Origin: Symsagittifera roscoffensis | Lineage: Eukaryota; Xenacoelomorpha; Acoela; Convolutidae | NCBI RefSeq assembly: GCF_963678635.1 | Contig: NC_087071.1 | Location: 30,366,141-30,430,140, forward strand | Reading direction: 5' to 3' | DNA: 64,000 nucleotides | In this document: positions 33,520-44,979 of the stretch, in pieces | How the letters are laid out: each line of letters starts with the position of its first letter | Numbering within the stretch: position 1 is the first letter of the stretch | The notes under the pieces: generated by a model | What the model was told of the DNA's origin: nothing | Database searches by the model: none | What the model saw: only the letters and a program-made list of their open reading frames with translations | Position numbers and translations under genes: made by a program

Positions 33520-36500
33520 CAGGTTGTCAAAAAGGAGGGCCAACTGCATTGCTTTCGAGAAAAACCGCAGACTTGATGCGGGATGCTTGAAATACGGCTG
33601 GTTTGATAACCCTCCTTGAATCCAGAAAAAAATAGCTTGTCCAATTTTCTCACGAAAACTGACAACCAATTGCATTGGAATCAAGAAAAACTGCTGACTT
33701 GATACTTTTGAGAGTATTTTTAAGGAAAATGAATCATAGTTCTCGAGTCTAATTGCCACGAGAAACTAGCTTATCCAAATTGCTTTGAATTCAAAAAATA
33801 CTACTGACTTCATGCACTTTGATTGAAATATTGCAGACTTGATGCACTTGAGAGCATTTTTTCTAAAATTTTTGATAACATTTCTCCTCAAATCCAATCG
33901 CCAGGAAAAACTAACTGAATCATTTTTTTCGCAAAAAGATGGTAAATTCCATAAAATTCAGCTGAAATACCGCTGAATTGATCCGGAATGATTGAAATAC
34001 AGCTGTTTGATGTTTTGAGGCAATTTCTTTTTTTCAAAAAAATCTCTTCGAATCCCTTTGCCGGAAAAAAAAACTAGCTTACCCAGTTCTCTCAAGAAAG
34101 GCGAATACCAGCTGCATTGGCTTAAAGCAATACTGCCAACTTGACGCACCTTGTTTGAAATACCGCAGACTTGAAGTACTTTAGATAGTTTCTAACTTTT
34201 CGAATACTTTTCTTCTCGACTTAAACCGCCAGGAAAAAGTAGCTCATCCAATTTTCTTACTAAATGCGTGGACCAGATGCTTATGATTCGAGAACTACTG
34301 CTATTACTTGGAATACCATAGAGTTAACGGAGTTAAGATTATCTCTAAACTTTCCGATCATGTTTCTCCTCAAATGCGATCGCAAAAAAAAACAAAATGG
34401 TCCAAATTTTTCAAAAAAAAGATGGCCAGTTTCATAAATTTCAGTAAGCACCGCTGACTTGAACCGGATTGTTTAAAATACCGCAGACTCGATGCATCGA
34501 GAGAATTTCTATTTTTTTCAGCTCAAATATCTTCTCAAAACCACTTTTCAGAAAAAAATTGCTATTCCAGCTCTCTCACGAATACCGAAGACCAACTGCA
34601 TTGAATTCAAGTAAAAACCGCTGACTTGATGCTCTTGAAGGATTTTCTAATTTTTCGCTTCAAATAATTGCCCAAATCTAATCGCCGGAAAAATTATCTC
34701 ATCAAATCTCGCACAAAAAATAAGGGCTCATTGAATCTGGTTTGAGAAACTTTTCTGAAAACAATTCTCCTCAAATCCAATCACCACGAGAAACTAGCTT
34801 ACCCAGTCAATTCTATCAAGAAAAACAAATACCAACTGCATTGGATTAAACACCGCTAACTTGAACCGGATTGCTTAAAATACCGCTGACATGATGCTTT
34901 GAGAGAACTTCTAATTTTTCAGATCAAAGATCTTCTTGAATCCAATTTCCAGAAAAAAAAACTATCTAGCCCAGCTCTTTTACGAATAAAGAAGACCAAT
35001 AACGAAGACGAAGACTTTTACGAATAACTTGATGCGCCTTGTTTGAAAAATCGCTGACCTGAAAAAACTTCAAGTTTTTCTAATCTATCCAATTTTTTCA
35101 TAAAATTGAGCACCAACTGCTTTGATTTCAAGAAAAACTGCTGATTTGATGTGTGCAGTTATAAATGCTGCAGACTTGAAGTACTTTAGGTTGTTTCTAA
35201 AATAACTCAAACCGCCATGAAAAAATAACTTACCCAATTTTCTCACAAAACGCGTGGGCAAGTTGCTTATGATTCAAGGACTACTGCTGACTTGCTTTGT
35301 TTTGTTTGGAAAACCATAGAATTGATGCAGTTGAGATTGTTTATAAACTTTCCGATCATGTTGTCCTCGAACCCGATTGCAATGAAAAACAATTGCCAGT
35401 TCCATAAAGTTCAGCAAACACCGCTAACTTGAACCGGATTGCTTAAAATACCGCTGACATGATGCTTTGAGAGAACTTCTAATTTTTCAGATCAAAGATC
35501 TTCTTGAATCCAATTTCCAGAAAAAAAAAAACTAGCTAGCCCAGCTCTCTTACGAATAACGAAGACCAACTTCACTGAATTCAAGCAAAAACCACTGACT
35601 TGATGCACTTGAGAGATTTTCTAATTTTTCGGTTCAAAATCCTCCCCAAATTGAATCGCCAGGAAAAATTATCTTATCAAATCTCTCACAAAAAAATAAG
35701 GGGTCATTGAGTCTGGTTTGAGAAAAATGGCTGTCTTGATGCGGGATGTTAGAAAAAACGCTGTCTTGATACACTGGAGTGTTTCTTATTTCTCTGACAA
35801 CAATTCTCCTCAAATTCAATCACAACGAGAAACTAGCTTATCCATTGCTCTCACGAAAAACGAGAAACAACTGAATTTCTTCAAAAAATACCGCTGAATT
35901 GATGCTTTTTGTCTGAAAAACCAATGACTCGATGCACTTGAGAGTATTTCTGAATTTCTGAACACTGTTCTCCACGAATCCAATCGCCAAAAAAGTTAGC
36001 TCATCCATTTATTTCACGGAAAGCGAGGTTAACTGAATTGCATTTAGAAACTTTTGCTGACTTGATGCGTGTTGTTCAACAAAAATCGATGTCTTGATAA
36101 ATTTGAGAGTTTTTCTAAAATTTTTTATCGTTGTTTTTGAGTCCAGCCACCACGAGCAGCGAGCTTATTAAATTCTCTCACAAAAAGCGAGCGAGCACCA
36201 ACGGCTTTGAATTCAAGAAACACTGCTGATTTGATGCGCGTTGTTTGAAATACCGCTGACATGATACCCCTGAGAGTATTTCTAAAAGATTCCGATCACA
36301 TTTCTCCTCGAGTCCAATTGTCAAGAAAACTATCTGATCCAATTTTCCCATAAAAAAATGACCGACTCCATAAGATTCAAGAAACACCGCTGATTTGAAG
36401 AATTTTGTTTAAAAGAGCGCTGATATGATGCAGTTGAGAAAATAAGCTAGCTTTTCACTTTCTTTCACGAAAAGCGAGGACCAATTGCGTTGGAATCAAG

Positions 36501-38712
36501 AAAAAAGATTAATTGATGTGGCTTGCGATTTTCTTAAAGTACAGCTGGCTCGAAGCGCTTGAGAGTATTTCTAAAAAAGTGTTCAATAGTTTTAAGATCC
36601 AATCGCTACGATAAATTAGCTTATCCATTTTTCTCCCAAAAAGTGTGCACAAACTGCTTTGAATTCATGAAAACTTTCTGACTTGATGCGTGTTTTTTTT
36701 TGAAATGCGACGGATTTCATGCACTTGAAAGTGTTTCTGATTTTTCTGATCATAGTTTTCCTCAAATTCAGTCGTCGGAAACAAATAGATAATCCAAATC
36801 TCTCAAAAAAACATGAGCCCAGTTGCATTGGGTTTGAGAAATATCGCTGTCTAGAAGCACTGGAGAGTTTTTCTGATACTTCTGACAACAGTTCTCCTCA
36901 AATCCACTCCCCACGAGAACCTAGCTTATCCCTTTTTCTCGCAAAAAGCGAGGATCAACTGCTTCAAGAAACACTGCTGACTTCATGCGATTTAAGGAAA
37001 AATCGCTGAGCTCATGCAGTTGAGATTGTTTTCAAATTTTTGGGATCACAGTTCTCCTCGAATCCAATCGCTGGAAAAACTGGCTTATCCAATTATCTCA
37101 CTAAAAGTGAGGACCAACTGCTTTTGATTCAAGAACTACGTAATAGTTAGAACATAGTTGAAAGATGCCCGAGGGAAAAACAGCCCGGCCTGAGGGAAAA
37201 TTGTTAAAGAGCCCGGCAAATTGCGAAAGAGCCCGGAAAAGTGTGGGAAACTATGCAAATGATTTCTTTTTTCAATCATGCGTTCTAATATTTCATTTTT
37301 CATTCATGCCTTGTCGTGAAAAAACATTTGTGAAAAAGCAAAAACATAATCTTCTGTTGAATTGTGTTAAATTGGCTTGATGCACCGCCCGGAGGGGAGT
37401 AAATGAAGTACTGCTGACCATATGCTTTAAGAAATTTTCTTTTTTTTTCGCATCAGAATTCTTTTTGATTCCAGATGCCAAAAAGCACTAGCTTTCCAGT
37501 TCTTTTTCAAAAAGCGAAATCAATACGTATTGAATTCCAGAAATATTGCTGACTGGACACGACTTGTTTGAAATACTGCTGAGCTAATGCACTTGAATAT
37601 ATTTCTAAATTTTCGGATGACAGTTCTCTTCGAACCCAATCGCCAAAAAAAATAAACTTGTCAATTCGTCTCGCAAAAACTGAGGGGCAGCTGAATTTAT
37701 TTCGAGAAACACCGCTGATTTGATGCGGTTTATCTGAAAAATCACCGTCTTGATGCACTTGATAGCAATTCTGATACTTGGGATCACATTTCTCGTCAAA
37801 TCCAACCACCACGAGAACCTAGCTTATCCCTTTCTCTCGCAAAAACCGAGAAGCAACTGCATTGACTTCAAGAAAAACTGCTGACTTCATGAAGCTTGTT
37901 TGAAATAAAGCTGAGCTAATGCAATTAAGAGGGTTTATAAAATTTCAGACCACAGTTCTCGCCAACCTCAGTCGACAAAACAAAATTAGCTCAAGCAATT
38001 CCTTCGCAGAAAGCAAGGTCCAATCGAATTGGTTTTGAGTTTTTTTGCTGACATGATGCATCTTTTTTTAAAATACCTTTGATTTGATACACTTGAGAAA
38101 ATTTCAAAAAAAGTTGATCCAGTCTAATCTCCACGAGAAACTAGCTCATCCATTTTTCTCATAAAAAGCAAGCATCAACTCTGCTTCGATTTCAAGAAAT
38201 ACTGCTAACTTGATGCGTTTTGTTCAATATCTCGTGGACTTGATGCACTTCAGAGCGTTTTAAGTTTCCGATCACATTTCAACTCAAATTCAATTGCCAC
38301 GAAAAACTAGCTTATCATGTTTGCTCGCAAAAAGTGAAACCAAAAGCAATTATTTCAAAAAATACTGCTGATTTGATGCGGCTTGTTTGAAATACCGCTA
38401 AGCTAGTACACTTTAAAACATTTCTAAAATTTGGATCACCGTTTTTCTCGAATCCAATTGCCAGGAATAATCAGTTCGTCAATTTTCTCCACAAAAAAAT
38501 GAGACCCAATTGTTTCGGGTTTGAGAAATGCGACTTACTTGATGCGGGATATCTTGAAAACCGCTGTCTTTATGCACCTGAGAACACCTCTGATAATTCG
38601 GATCACAGTGTTTCTAAAATCCAATCGCCATGAGAACCTAGCACATCTATCTCACACACAAAAAGCGCGGACCAACTGATTCAAATTAAAGAAAAGCTGC
38701 TGACTCCACGCG
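33520..38712. repeat. Satellite array 1, ~167 bp degenerate monomer
   Basis: About 30 diverged monomers. A composite monomer contains, in order, 'cttgatgcacttgagag', 'atttctaa.ttttcgga', 'tcacagttctcctc', 'aatccaatcgcca', 'actagcttatccaatt', 'ctctcac.aaaaagcgagg', 'accaactgcattgga', 'ttcaagaaatactgctga' and 'gcggcttgtttgaaat'. Two ~30 bp half-repeats (GAAATACTGCTGACTTGATGC and a GAAATACCGCTGA form) lie inside each monomer. Monomer order matches array 2 from the start up to 38712, where the array is cut by a Gypsy fragment. Short frames here are repeat artefacts. Confidence 0.92.
37141..37375. other. Insertion inside satellite array 1
   Basis: This ~235 bp has no counterpart at the matching point of array 2 (around 51085-51098, before CACCGCCCGGAG). 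It starts with short repeats of 'aaagagcccgg.aaa' (37160-37240) and contains no satellite words. No target duplication or terminal repeat could be assigned. Confidence 0.5.
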
Positions 38713-39046
38713 GAACTTGCGGCACGACGAACTGGCGACTCATATGCAGTTGCAGAATTCGCGGCATAATGAGCTTGTGAGTGTGCAGAATGATCTAGTG
38801 ACACAGATGCAAAGTATGACGGCCATGATGGGTAGGTTTGTTAACTCTGTTATCCCCGCTCCCCACCCACAAGAAACAGCCTAGCAACCCAGGCAGTTAT
38901 TCGACCACAGTCAGGTTGGAAATGGTGGAAATAGGCAGTCTTACGGGAGCGCTCGTTATGGTGCAAAGACAATCCGAACGCCGGCAAATTGTTTCGAGTG
39001 CGGTCAGAGAGGTCACTTTGCAAAGGAGTGCCCCGAAACATGTTGA
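38711..39046 (+). pseudogene. Gypsy gag remnant with intact CCHC zinc knuckle
   Basis: Read in one frame, the first ~50 residues are Gln/Met-rich and helical in character. An in-frame TAG follows (38882-38884), then a Gly/Ser/Arg-rich stretch and a perfect nucleocapsid knuckle CFECGQRGHFAKEC (CX2CX4HX4C, about 38980-39022), then TGA at 39044. The knuckle would bind element RNA. It lies in the same frame as the protease and integrase downstream. The 5' part of gag and any LTR are missing: the sequence begins directly at a broken satellite monomer. Confidence 0.8.
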
Positions 39047-39199
39047 ATCATTTAAACTACCGAGGGCCGGGATAGTAGAAAGTTCGAAAGCGGATTTGTC
39101 CCAGGCTTTCTTAAAAGACAGCACAAAGCCAGAGGAGCTAAACACCTCACGCATAGGAACGGACCACGCAAATTTCCAGAGGAGGAGAGACATAGTCAG

Positions 39200-39802
39200 A
39201 TGATAATGGGACACGAGCAGGTGATGTCACTGTTTCATCCACTACCACCAGCCTCAGTAGACAAGTGCAAGTCGATGACGAATGTGCAGCTGCAGACGAA
39301 GACACAGAATGAGTGGGTTGGTGTCAGTCATGTAGTGGACGACGAACTCTACGGGGCAGTTACGGATGCTTTTGTGGGCGGGACGTGAGTTGAGACCCTA
39401 ATGGATACTGGAGCCACGACTAACCTTATCCGTAGTGAGGTGGCTTGGAGTCTTGAAGATAAGCCAGAGATACGGCCATACGAGGGCCAGTTACAGAAAG
39501 CAGACGGACGAGGAATGGATGTCGAGGGATGCATCACAACAAACCTGAAGTTAGGAGATATTGATGACGACATTGAAGCACTAGTAGTTCCCGAGCTGAG
39601 GAACCATATGGTCCTGGGACTACGATCAATGAAAGAATATAAATGTTGCCTGAATTTTGGTTGTGACAAAGTGTGGACCGGATTAACGAAAGAGTCCGAG
39701 GTTCCGGTGCATTATACGATTCCCAAATTGGTTCCGAGAAAGCTGCCCACAGTCCCGCCAGATCCAGGAGGGCAAACAGAGCCGAACAGTATCGCGGGTT
39801 AA
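39200..39802 (+). pseudogene. Gypsy aspartic protease (copy 1)
   Basis: After an in-frame TGA at 39386-39388, the frame gives LMDTGATTNLI with the catalytic Asp-Thr-Gly, then VPELRNHMVLGLRSM, corresponding to the flap-to-C-terminal ILG region. The protease would process the polyprotein. The TGA directly before VETLMDTG prevents translation from gag. The 402 bp from 39401 is identical in the tandem copy at 41411-41812. Confidence 0.85.
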
Positions 39803-39847
39803 GAGATAGGTGAAAGGCAGATTCGGGAGAGCTCGAGTAATTGAGAT

Positions 39848-40210
39848 TTGATTGACAAGGTACCGGAAAGTTTGCCAGGTATTTACGAGAACCAATGTAT
39901 TAGGGTGGTTCAAGAGGAAGGCGAGAAAGTAAAAACTGACTTGGCAACGGACGACGAAGACGACACCAGTGAAGCTTACCCCGAAGTAGTCTCGTTAGAG
40001 GAGGCACTGCGAAGATGCACACCCACGGGGAAAACGGAAACGGTTGCGAGGGTTAACGAGACAGCAAAGAACACAGACAAAGATAGCGAGACAATTCGAT
40101 GGAAACGAACAACCGCTGAAATTGCGAAGATGCAGAAAGAAGACGAAGCGATCGCTCAAGTATTCTGTTGGGCAGAAACAAGCGACGAGATGATTGACAT
40201 GCCGTCGTAG
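39848..40210 (+). pseudogene. Gypsy post-protease region joined to RNase H-integrase linker (RT deleted)
   Basis: The start (DKVPESLPGIYENQC) looks like the segment between protease and RT. From roughly residue 80 (TTAEIAKMQKEDEAIAQVF) it matches the linker between RNase H and integrase in Gypsy elements. The whole RT and RNase H are therefore deleted between them, without breaking the frame. An acidic patch (TDDEDDTSEAY) lies in the middle. It ends with TAG at 40208, but the same frame continues into integrase. Confidence 0.65.
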
Positions 40211-40288
40211 GGGACGAATCTAATCCCAAAGGAGCAGGCAATTCAGTACTGACCCGAAGTACTGGCCTACTGGTCAAGATGGGATGAG

Positions 40289-41050
40289 TTGAGTACTAAA
40301 GATGGAATACTGTACAAAAAATGGTTTCAGCGAGATGGCTCGATGCCAAACCTTTTGACGATAGTTCCAGTGGTTGGACGGAAGGAAATCCTTAGCCAAC
40401 TTGATTCAATGGAGACTGGCGGAGGACAGCCTGCGGCTGAGAAGACTCTGGCTCGAATACGGAAGAGGTTATGGTTGCCGACGATGAGTACTGACGGAGA
40501 GAGAAAGGTAAAGTGGTGCCTTAACCGTGCACACCAGAGTACAGAAGGGAAGCAGAAGCGAGTGGCGTGTCAGGCCCCATTTGATCCGGGAATCAGATTC
40601 ACTACGGTGGCAGTGGATATCTTGGAACCAGTGACAAGGGCGACGAGCACCGGATTGAAGCGTGTGCTCGTAATGACGGATCTATTCACGATGTATGCGA
40701 TTGCAGTGACAACGGATTCAGCTGACGTGGCTCGAGAGATAGTGGAAAGTTGGGTACTGACATTTGGAGTTCCGAAAGTTTTGCGAACGGATCAAGGGAA
40801 GAAATTTGGAGGCAATCTGATTCAGGAGATGTGCCGACTTTTGGGTATTGACAGAACTCAGACTTACCCCTACAAACCGCGATCAAATGAGCGTACTGGG
40901 AGGCACAATGTAAAGATGGCCGAAGTGGTTTTGAACTATTTTGTGGAGAACCCAAAGACGTGGGACACGACTTTGCCGGATTTGAACTTTGTGTACAATA
41001 CGACAATCAATCGGATAACGGGAGCTACGCCGTTTAGTAGCATGGAGTGA
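40289..41050 (+). pseudogene. Gypsy integrase (copy 1), catalytically damaged
   Basis: 253 codons. Residues 40-90 correspond to the zinc-binding domain (EKTLARIRKRLWLP), but the His and Cys ligands are replaced: GGQ where GGH is usual, and CLNR where CxxC is usual. Core residues Asp110 (VAVDIL) and Asp168 (RTDQGKKF) are present. The expected Glu position, 36 residues on at 204, is Gly in the context GRHN where ERFN is usual. The frame stops at the TPFSSME segment, the usual end of the core, where module E sequence begins. The enzyme is inactive even apart from the upstream stops. Confidence 0.85.
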
Positions 41051-41410
41051 TAGATGAACAAAAATCCCATATTTTTTTGACATATGTTCAACCAAAAAAT
41101 AATAGGGTATTAATAGTTGTTGGGCACAATTTGTTACTCTCGATTGGATTGTTTTTGATTATTGGTCGTCTTTTAGATTTCCGTTCAAATCTTTTTAACA
41201 TGTTGAGACTTTAACATGAGACCCTAGTAAGTAACTTTAAAAGGATAGAAAGCCCAAACTAGGCTTAGCCGTTTCTATATTTGGATACTTGATTCGACTC
41301 CGCTGAACTTAAGACAGAATGAGTGGGTTGGTGTCAGTCATGTAGTGGACGACGGACTCTACGGGGCAGTTACGGATGCTTTTGTGGGCGGGACGTGAGT
41401 TGAGACCCTA

Positions 41411-41812
41411 ATGGATACTGGAGCCACGACTAACCTTATCCGTAGTGAGGTGGCTTGGAGTCTTGAAGATAAGCCAGAGATACGGCCATACGAGGGCCAG
41501 TTACAGAAAGCAGACGGACGAGGAATGGATGTCGAGGGATGCATCACAACAAACCTGAAGTTAGGAGATATTGATGACGACATTGAAGCACTAGTAGTTC
41601 CCGAGCTGAGGAACCATATGGTCCTGGGACTACGATCAATGAAAGAATATAAATGTTGCCTGAATTTTGGTTGTGACAAAGTGTGGACCGGATTAACGAA
41701 AGAGTCCGAGGTTCCGGTGCATTATACGATTCCCAAATTGGTTCCGAGAAAGCTGCCCACAGTCCCGCCAGATCCAGGAGGGCAAACAGAGCCGAACAGT
41801 ATCGCGGGTTAA
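41411..41812 (+). pseudogene. Gypsy aspartic protease (copy 2)
   Basis: Identical at protein level to the frame from 39401, with the DTG catalytic box. The preceding in-frame TGA (41396-41398) is also shared. Confidence 0.85.
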
Positions 41813-41857
41813 GAGATAGGTGAAAGGCAGATTCGGGAGAGCTCGAGTAATTGAGAT

Positions 41858-42220
41858 TTGATTGACAAGGTACCGGAAAGTTTGCCAGGTATTTACGAGA
41901 ACCAATGTATTAGGGTGGTTCAAGAGGAAGGCGAGAAAGTAAAAACTGACTTGGCAACGGACGACGAAGACGACACCAGTGAAGCTTACCCCGAAGTAGT
42001 CTCGTTAGAGGAGGCACTGCGAAGATGCACACCCACGGGGAAAACGGAAACGGTTGCGAGGGTTAACGAGACAGCAAAGAACACAGACAAAGATAGCGAG
42101 ACAATTCGATGGAAACGAACAACCGCTGAAATTGCGAAGATGCAGAAAGAAGACGAAGCGATCGCTCAAGTATTCTGTTGGGCAGAAACAAGCGACGAGA
42201 TGATTGACATGCCGTCGTAG
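41858..42220 (+). pseudogene. Gypsy post-protease / linker region (copy 2)
   Basis: An identical copy of 39848-40210, with the same RT and RNase H deletion and the same terminal TAG. Confidence 0.65.
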
Positions 42221-42298
42221 GGGACGAATCTAATCCCAAAGGAGCAGGCAATTCAGTACTGACCCGAAGTACTGGCCTACTGGTCAAGATGGGATGAG

Positions 42299-43060
42299 TT
42301 GAGTACTAAAGATGGAATACTGTACAAAAAATGGTTTCAGCGAGATGGCTCGATGCCAAACCTTTTGACGATAGTTCCAGTGGTTGGACGGAAGGAAATC
42401 CTTAGCCAACTTGATTCAATGGAGACTGGCGGAGGACAGCCTGCGGCTGAGAAGACTCTGGCTCGAATACGGAAGAGGTTATGGTTGCCGACGATGAGTA
42501 CTGACGGAGAGAGAAAGGTAAAGTGGTGCCTTAACCGTGCACACCAGAGTACAGAAGGGAAGCAGAAGCGAGTGGCGTGTCAGGCCCCATTTGATCCGGG
42601 AATCAGATTCACTACGGTGGCAGTGGATATCTTGGAACCAGTGACAAGGGCGACGAGCACCGGATTGAAGCGTGTGCTCGTAATGACGGATCTATTCACG
42701 ATGTATGCGATTGCAGTGACAACGGATTCAGCTGACGTGGCTCGAGAGATAGTGGAAAGTTGGGTACTGACATTTGGAGTTCCGAAAGTTTTGCGAACGG
42801 ATCAAGGGAAGAAATTTGGAGGCAATCTGATTCAGGAGATGTGCCGACTTTTGGGTATTGACAGAACTCAGACTTACCCCTACAAACCGCGATCAAATGA
42901 GCGTACTGGGAGGCACAATGTAAAGATGGCCGAAGTGGTTTTGAACTATTTTGTGGAGAACCCAAAGACGTGGGACACGACTTTGCCGGATTTGAACTTT
43001 GTGTACAATACGACAATCAATCGGATAACGGGAGCTACGCCGTTTAGTAGCATGGAGTGA
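42299..43060 (+). pseudogene. Gypsy integrase (copy 2)
   Basis: Identical to the frame at 40289-41050, including lost zinc ligands and Gly in place of the catalytic Glu. Confidence 0.85.
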
Positions 43061-44477
43061 TAGATGAACAAAAATCCCATATTTTTTTGACATATGTTCA
43101 ACCAAAAAATAATAGGGTATTAATAGTTGTTGGGCACAATTTGTTACTCTCGATTGGATTGTTTTTGATTATTGGTCGTCTTTTAGATTTCCGTTCAAAT
43201 CTTTTTAACATGTTGAGACTTTAACATGAGACCCTAGTAAGTAACTTTAAAAGGATAGAAAGCCCAAACTAGGCTTAGCCGTTTCTATATTTGGATACTT
43301 GATTCGACTCCGCTGAACTTAAGACATTTCAATTTTTGAAATAAAGTGTGCTATGGTTCTGCTGACGCGCCTAAGCATAGGTGTCTTGTGTCTCATTTAA
43401 AGCTGTATAAGATAAAGTAGGATGACGGTTACTTTTTGAATATTAAATTATTGTCTTCTCGATTGCCTCTCGATGAAAACTCGCCCCGGTAAGTTTTCTC
43501 GATGAATGAAATTTTTGAATGCGGAAGATAATCTCATCTCCATGTTGATTTTTTAGAGATAGCTTCGTCTCTGGTTTTTGAAAGACTTCAACAGGAGTTC
43601 CTGCTCCAGTTGAGATAAATCAAGTGAAATTCGCTGTTAATCTGATCGCTGAGATGATTCGGAGTCGTCCAATTTTGTATCCTTCATTTGTATCATCCAA
43701 TTTTCCGCTCTTGTTGGCTTATCAGTCAGTTTCAAGGTTGAAATATGACAGTTTGAGGCATTTAAGAGTATTGAAAATTGCTAAGTCAAAAAAAATTTAT
43801 ACTTTTTTGAGCCATTTTAAAGTTTTTCATTATAACTTTTTATACGGCGTTCGACCAATTCCATTTTCTGGGATACCTAGTCGAACAAAAAAATTTCAAT
43901 GCTGTTTTGATAAATTTTCACTATTTTTATTTTTTAAATCCTGGAACTTACTCATTTATAATTTGTCTGGTTATGCTATGTAACGCGCTGTTTTTTGCTA
44001 AGAAAAATTTGATTATTTTGGTTGAAGTGCTACTAACAGTTTGATTCAAGTGGAATTCAGAAAAACGATTGATAAAAAAATGGGTTGATTTTTCCACCCC
44101 CCAATTTTTAGGTAGCGGGCCATTGATTCCACTGGTTGTCTTGGTTCGACGAATGGAAGTAATAATCCTCTTTCAGTTGAGAGCATACGCGAATTTAGTT
44201 CTCAAGAAAACAAAAAACAAAGCACTCGAGTGATTATGATCCTGCCGATAAATATGAAGATCTACCATTCGCTGTCATAATGTCAGCCTTTCATATGATG
44301 CAAATTGCCAATTGTACAATTTCTTTTCTCAATTCGAAAATAGCGGTTTTGATCTTTCTAACACAATGTCTTTTTCTGTAAGGCCAAAAAGCGAGTATCA
44401 AAACTTTCGGCTATTTAAACATTAGGTTGTTCAGGTTGAGCATATTGTCAACAATTTTGTTCGGGGAAGTAGTTTTC

Positions 44478-44900
44478 GCGGGTTGCCCACCATAGAAGAT
44501 AATGCGCAACCATACACATGCTTGCATGATTTGAATGGAAAATGACTAATCATGCGCAGCACATACGTTTGATTCTAAAACCCTTAAAATAGCTTTTTAA
44601 CTGATTAAATTAGTAGTAAAAGGATTTCTCATCATTATGCAAGCTGTTGGTAGATATGAAAACTTTTCACCATGCAAATCATACGTCGCAACATATATGG
44701 TGCTACGTATGGAAGAGGTTTTTCAAAAGTCTCTGAAAAATTGTGGAAATAACAGGTTAATTGACAAAAAGACTGAGAAAACGTATCTTTAGTACAAGTT
44801 ACGCATTTAATAGAATTTGATTTTTTTTTCACCATGCAAATCATACGTCGCAACCTATATGATGATACGTACGAAAAATAATTTTTCATGAAAAAATCCA
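44478..44900. mobile_element. Candidate inserted element with 'catgcaaatcatacgtcgcaac' repeats
   Basis: Paralogy with E2 (29060-29100) breaks at about 44478, where 'gcgggttgcccacc' begins. Inside, the 22 bp word starting CATGCAAATCATACGTCG occurs twice (44672 and 44833), each followed by an ATATG...ACGTA segment and a similar 'catgatttgaatgg' region near 44523. The style resembles the CCCGGG-ended elements but the right terminus was not found. Confidence 0.4.
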
Positions 44901-44979
44901 AAATTTGAAATAAAATTTATTATAAAAGTAAACGCAATTTTTGTTTTGATTCGTCAATCTTTTTTTGAGGTTTCTGTTT

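Larger units (their letters stand above)
38713..41040 (+). mobile_element. Truncated Ty3/Gypsy fragment lacking RT and RNase H, no LTRs
   Basis: Gag knuckle, protease, a linker and integrase all read in a single frame with in-frame stops (TAG 38882, TGA 39044, TAA 39053, TGA 39386, TAA 39800, TGA 39842, TAG 40208, TGA 40247) and no frameshift visible. Reverse transcriptase and RNase H are absent between about 39900 and 40080. Neither end has an LTR: the left edge joins a satellite monomer and the right edge joins module E at a shared 'atggagtgata' word. Confidence 0.85.
39306..41315 (+). repeat. Tandem duplication, unit 1 (2,010 bp)
   Basis: Unit 1 and unit 2 (41316-43325) are collinear with an offset of exactly 2,010. 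I noticed one substitution (39345 A versus 41355 G). The junction 'ttaagacagaatgag' joins the right-edge 'ttaagaca' to the left-edge 'acagaatgag' through 3-4 bp of microhomology. The unit holds protease, linker, integrase and ~275 bp of module E, so it is a DNA-level duplication and not a second insertion. Confidence 0.95.
41316..43325 (+). repeat. Tandem duplication, unit 2 (2,010 bp)
   Basis: An identical repeat of 39306-41315 apart from one noticed base. All in-frame stops and the integrase Glu-to-Gly change are shared, so the element was already dead when duplicated. The alternative is an assembly error that expanded one copy. Confidence 0.95.

Noticed and set aside
33520-38712. Regular ~167 bp repeats considered as a CRISPR-like array
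   Set aside because: No short identical repeats with unique spacers; whole monomers diverge, and the context is eukaryotic.
39349-41095. Minus-strand frames of 70-106 codons over the second Gypsy element and its tandem copy
   Set aside because: Antisense shadows of protease and integrase; identical in both tandem units.
43624-43983. 119-codon frame with GTG-type start
   Set aside because: Lies in module E; not conserved in E1 or E3; AT-rich composition artefact.
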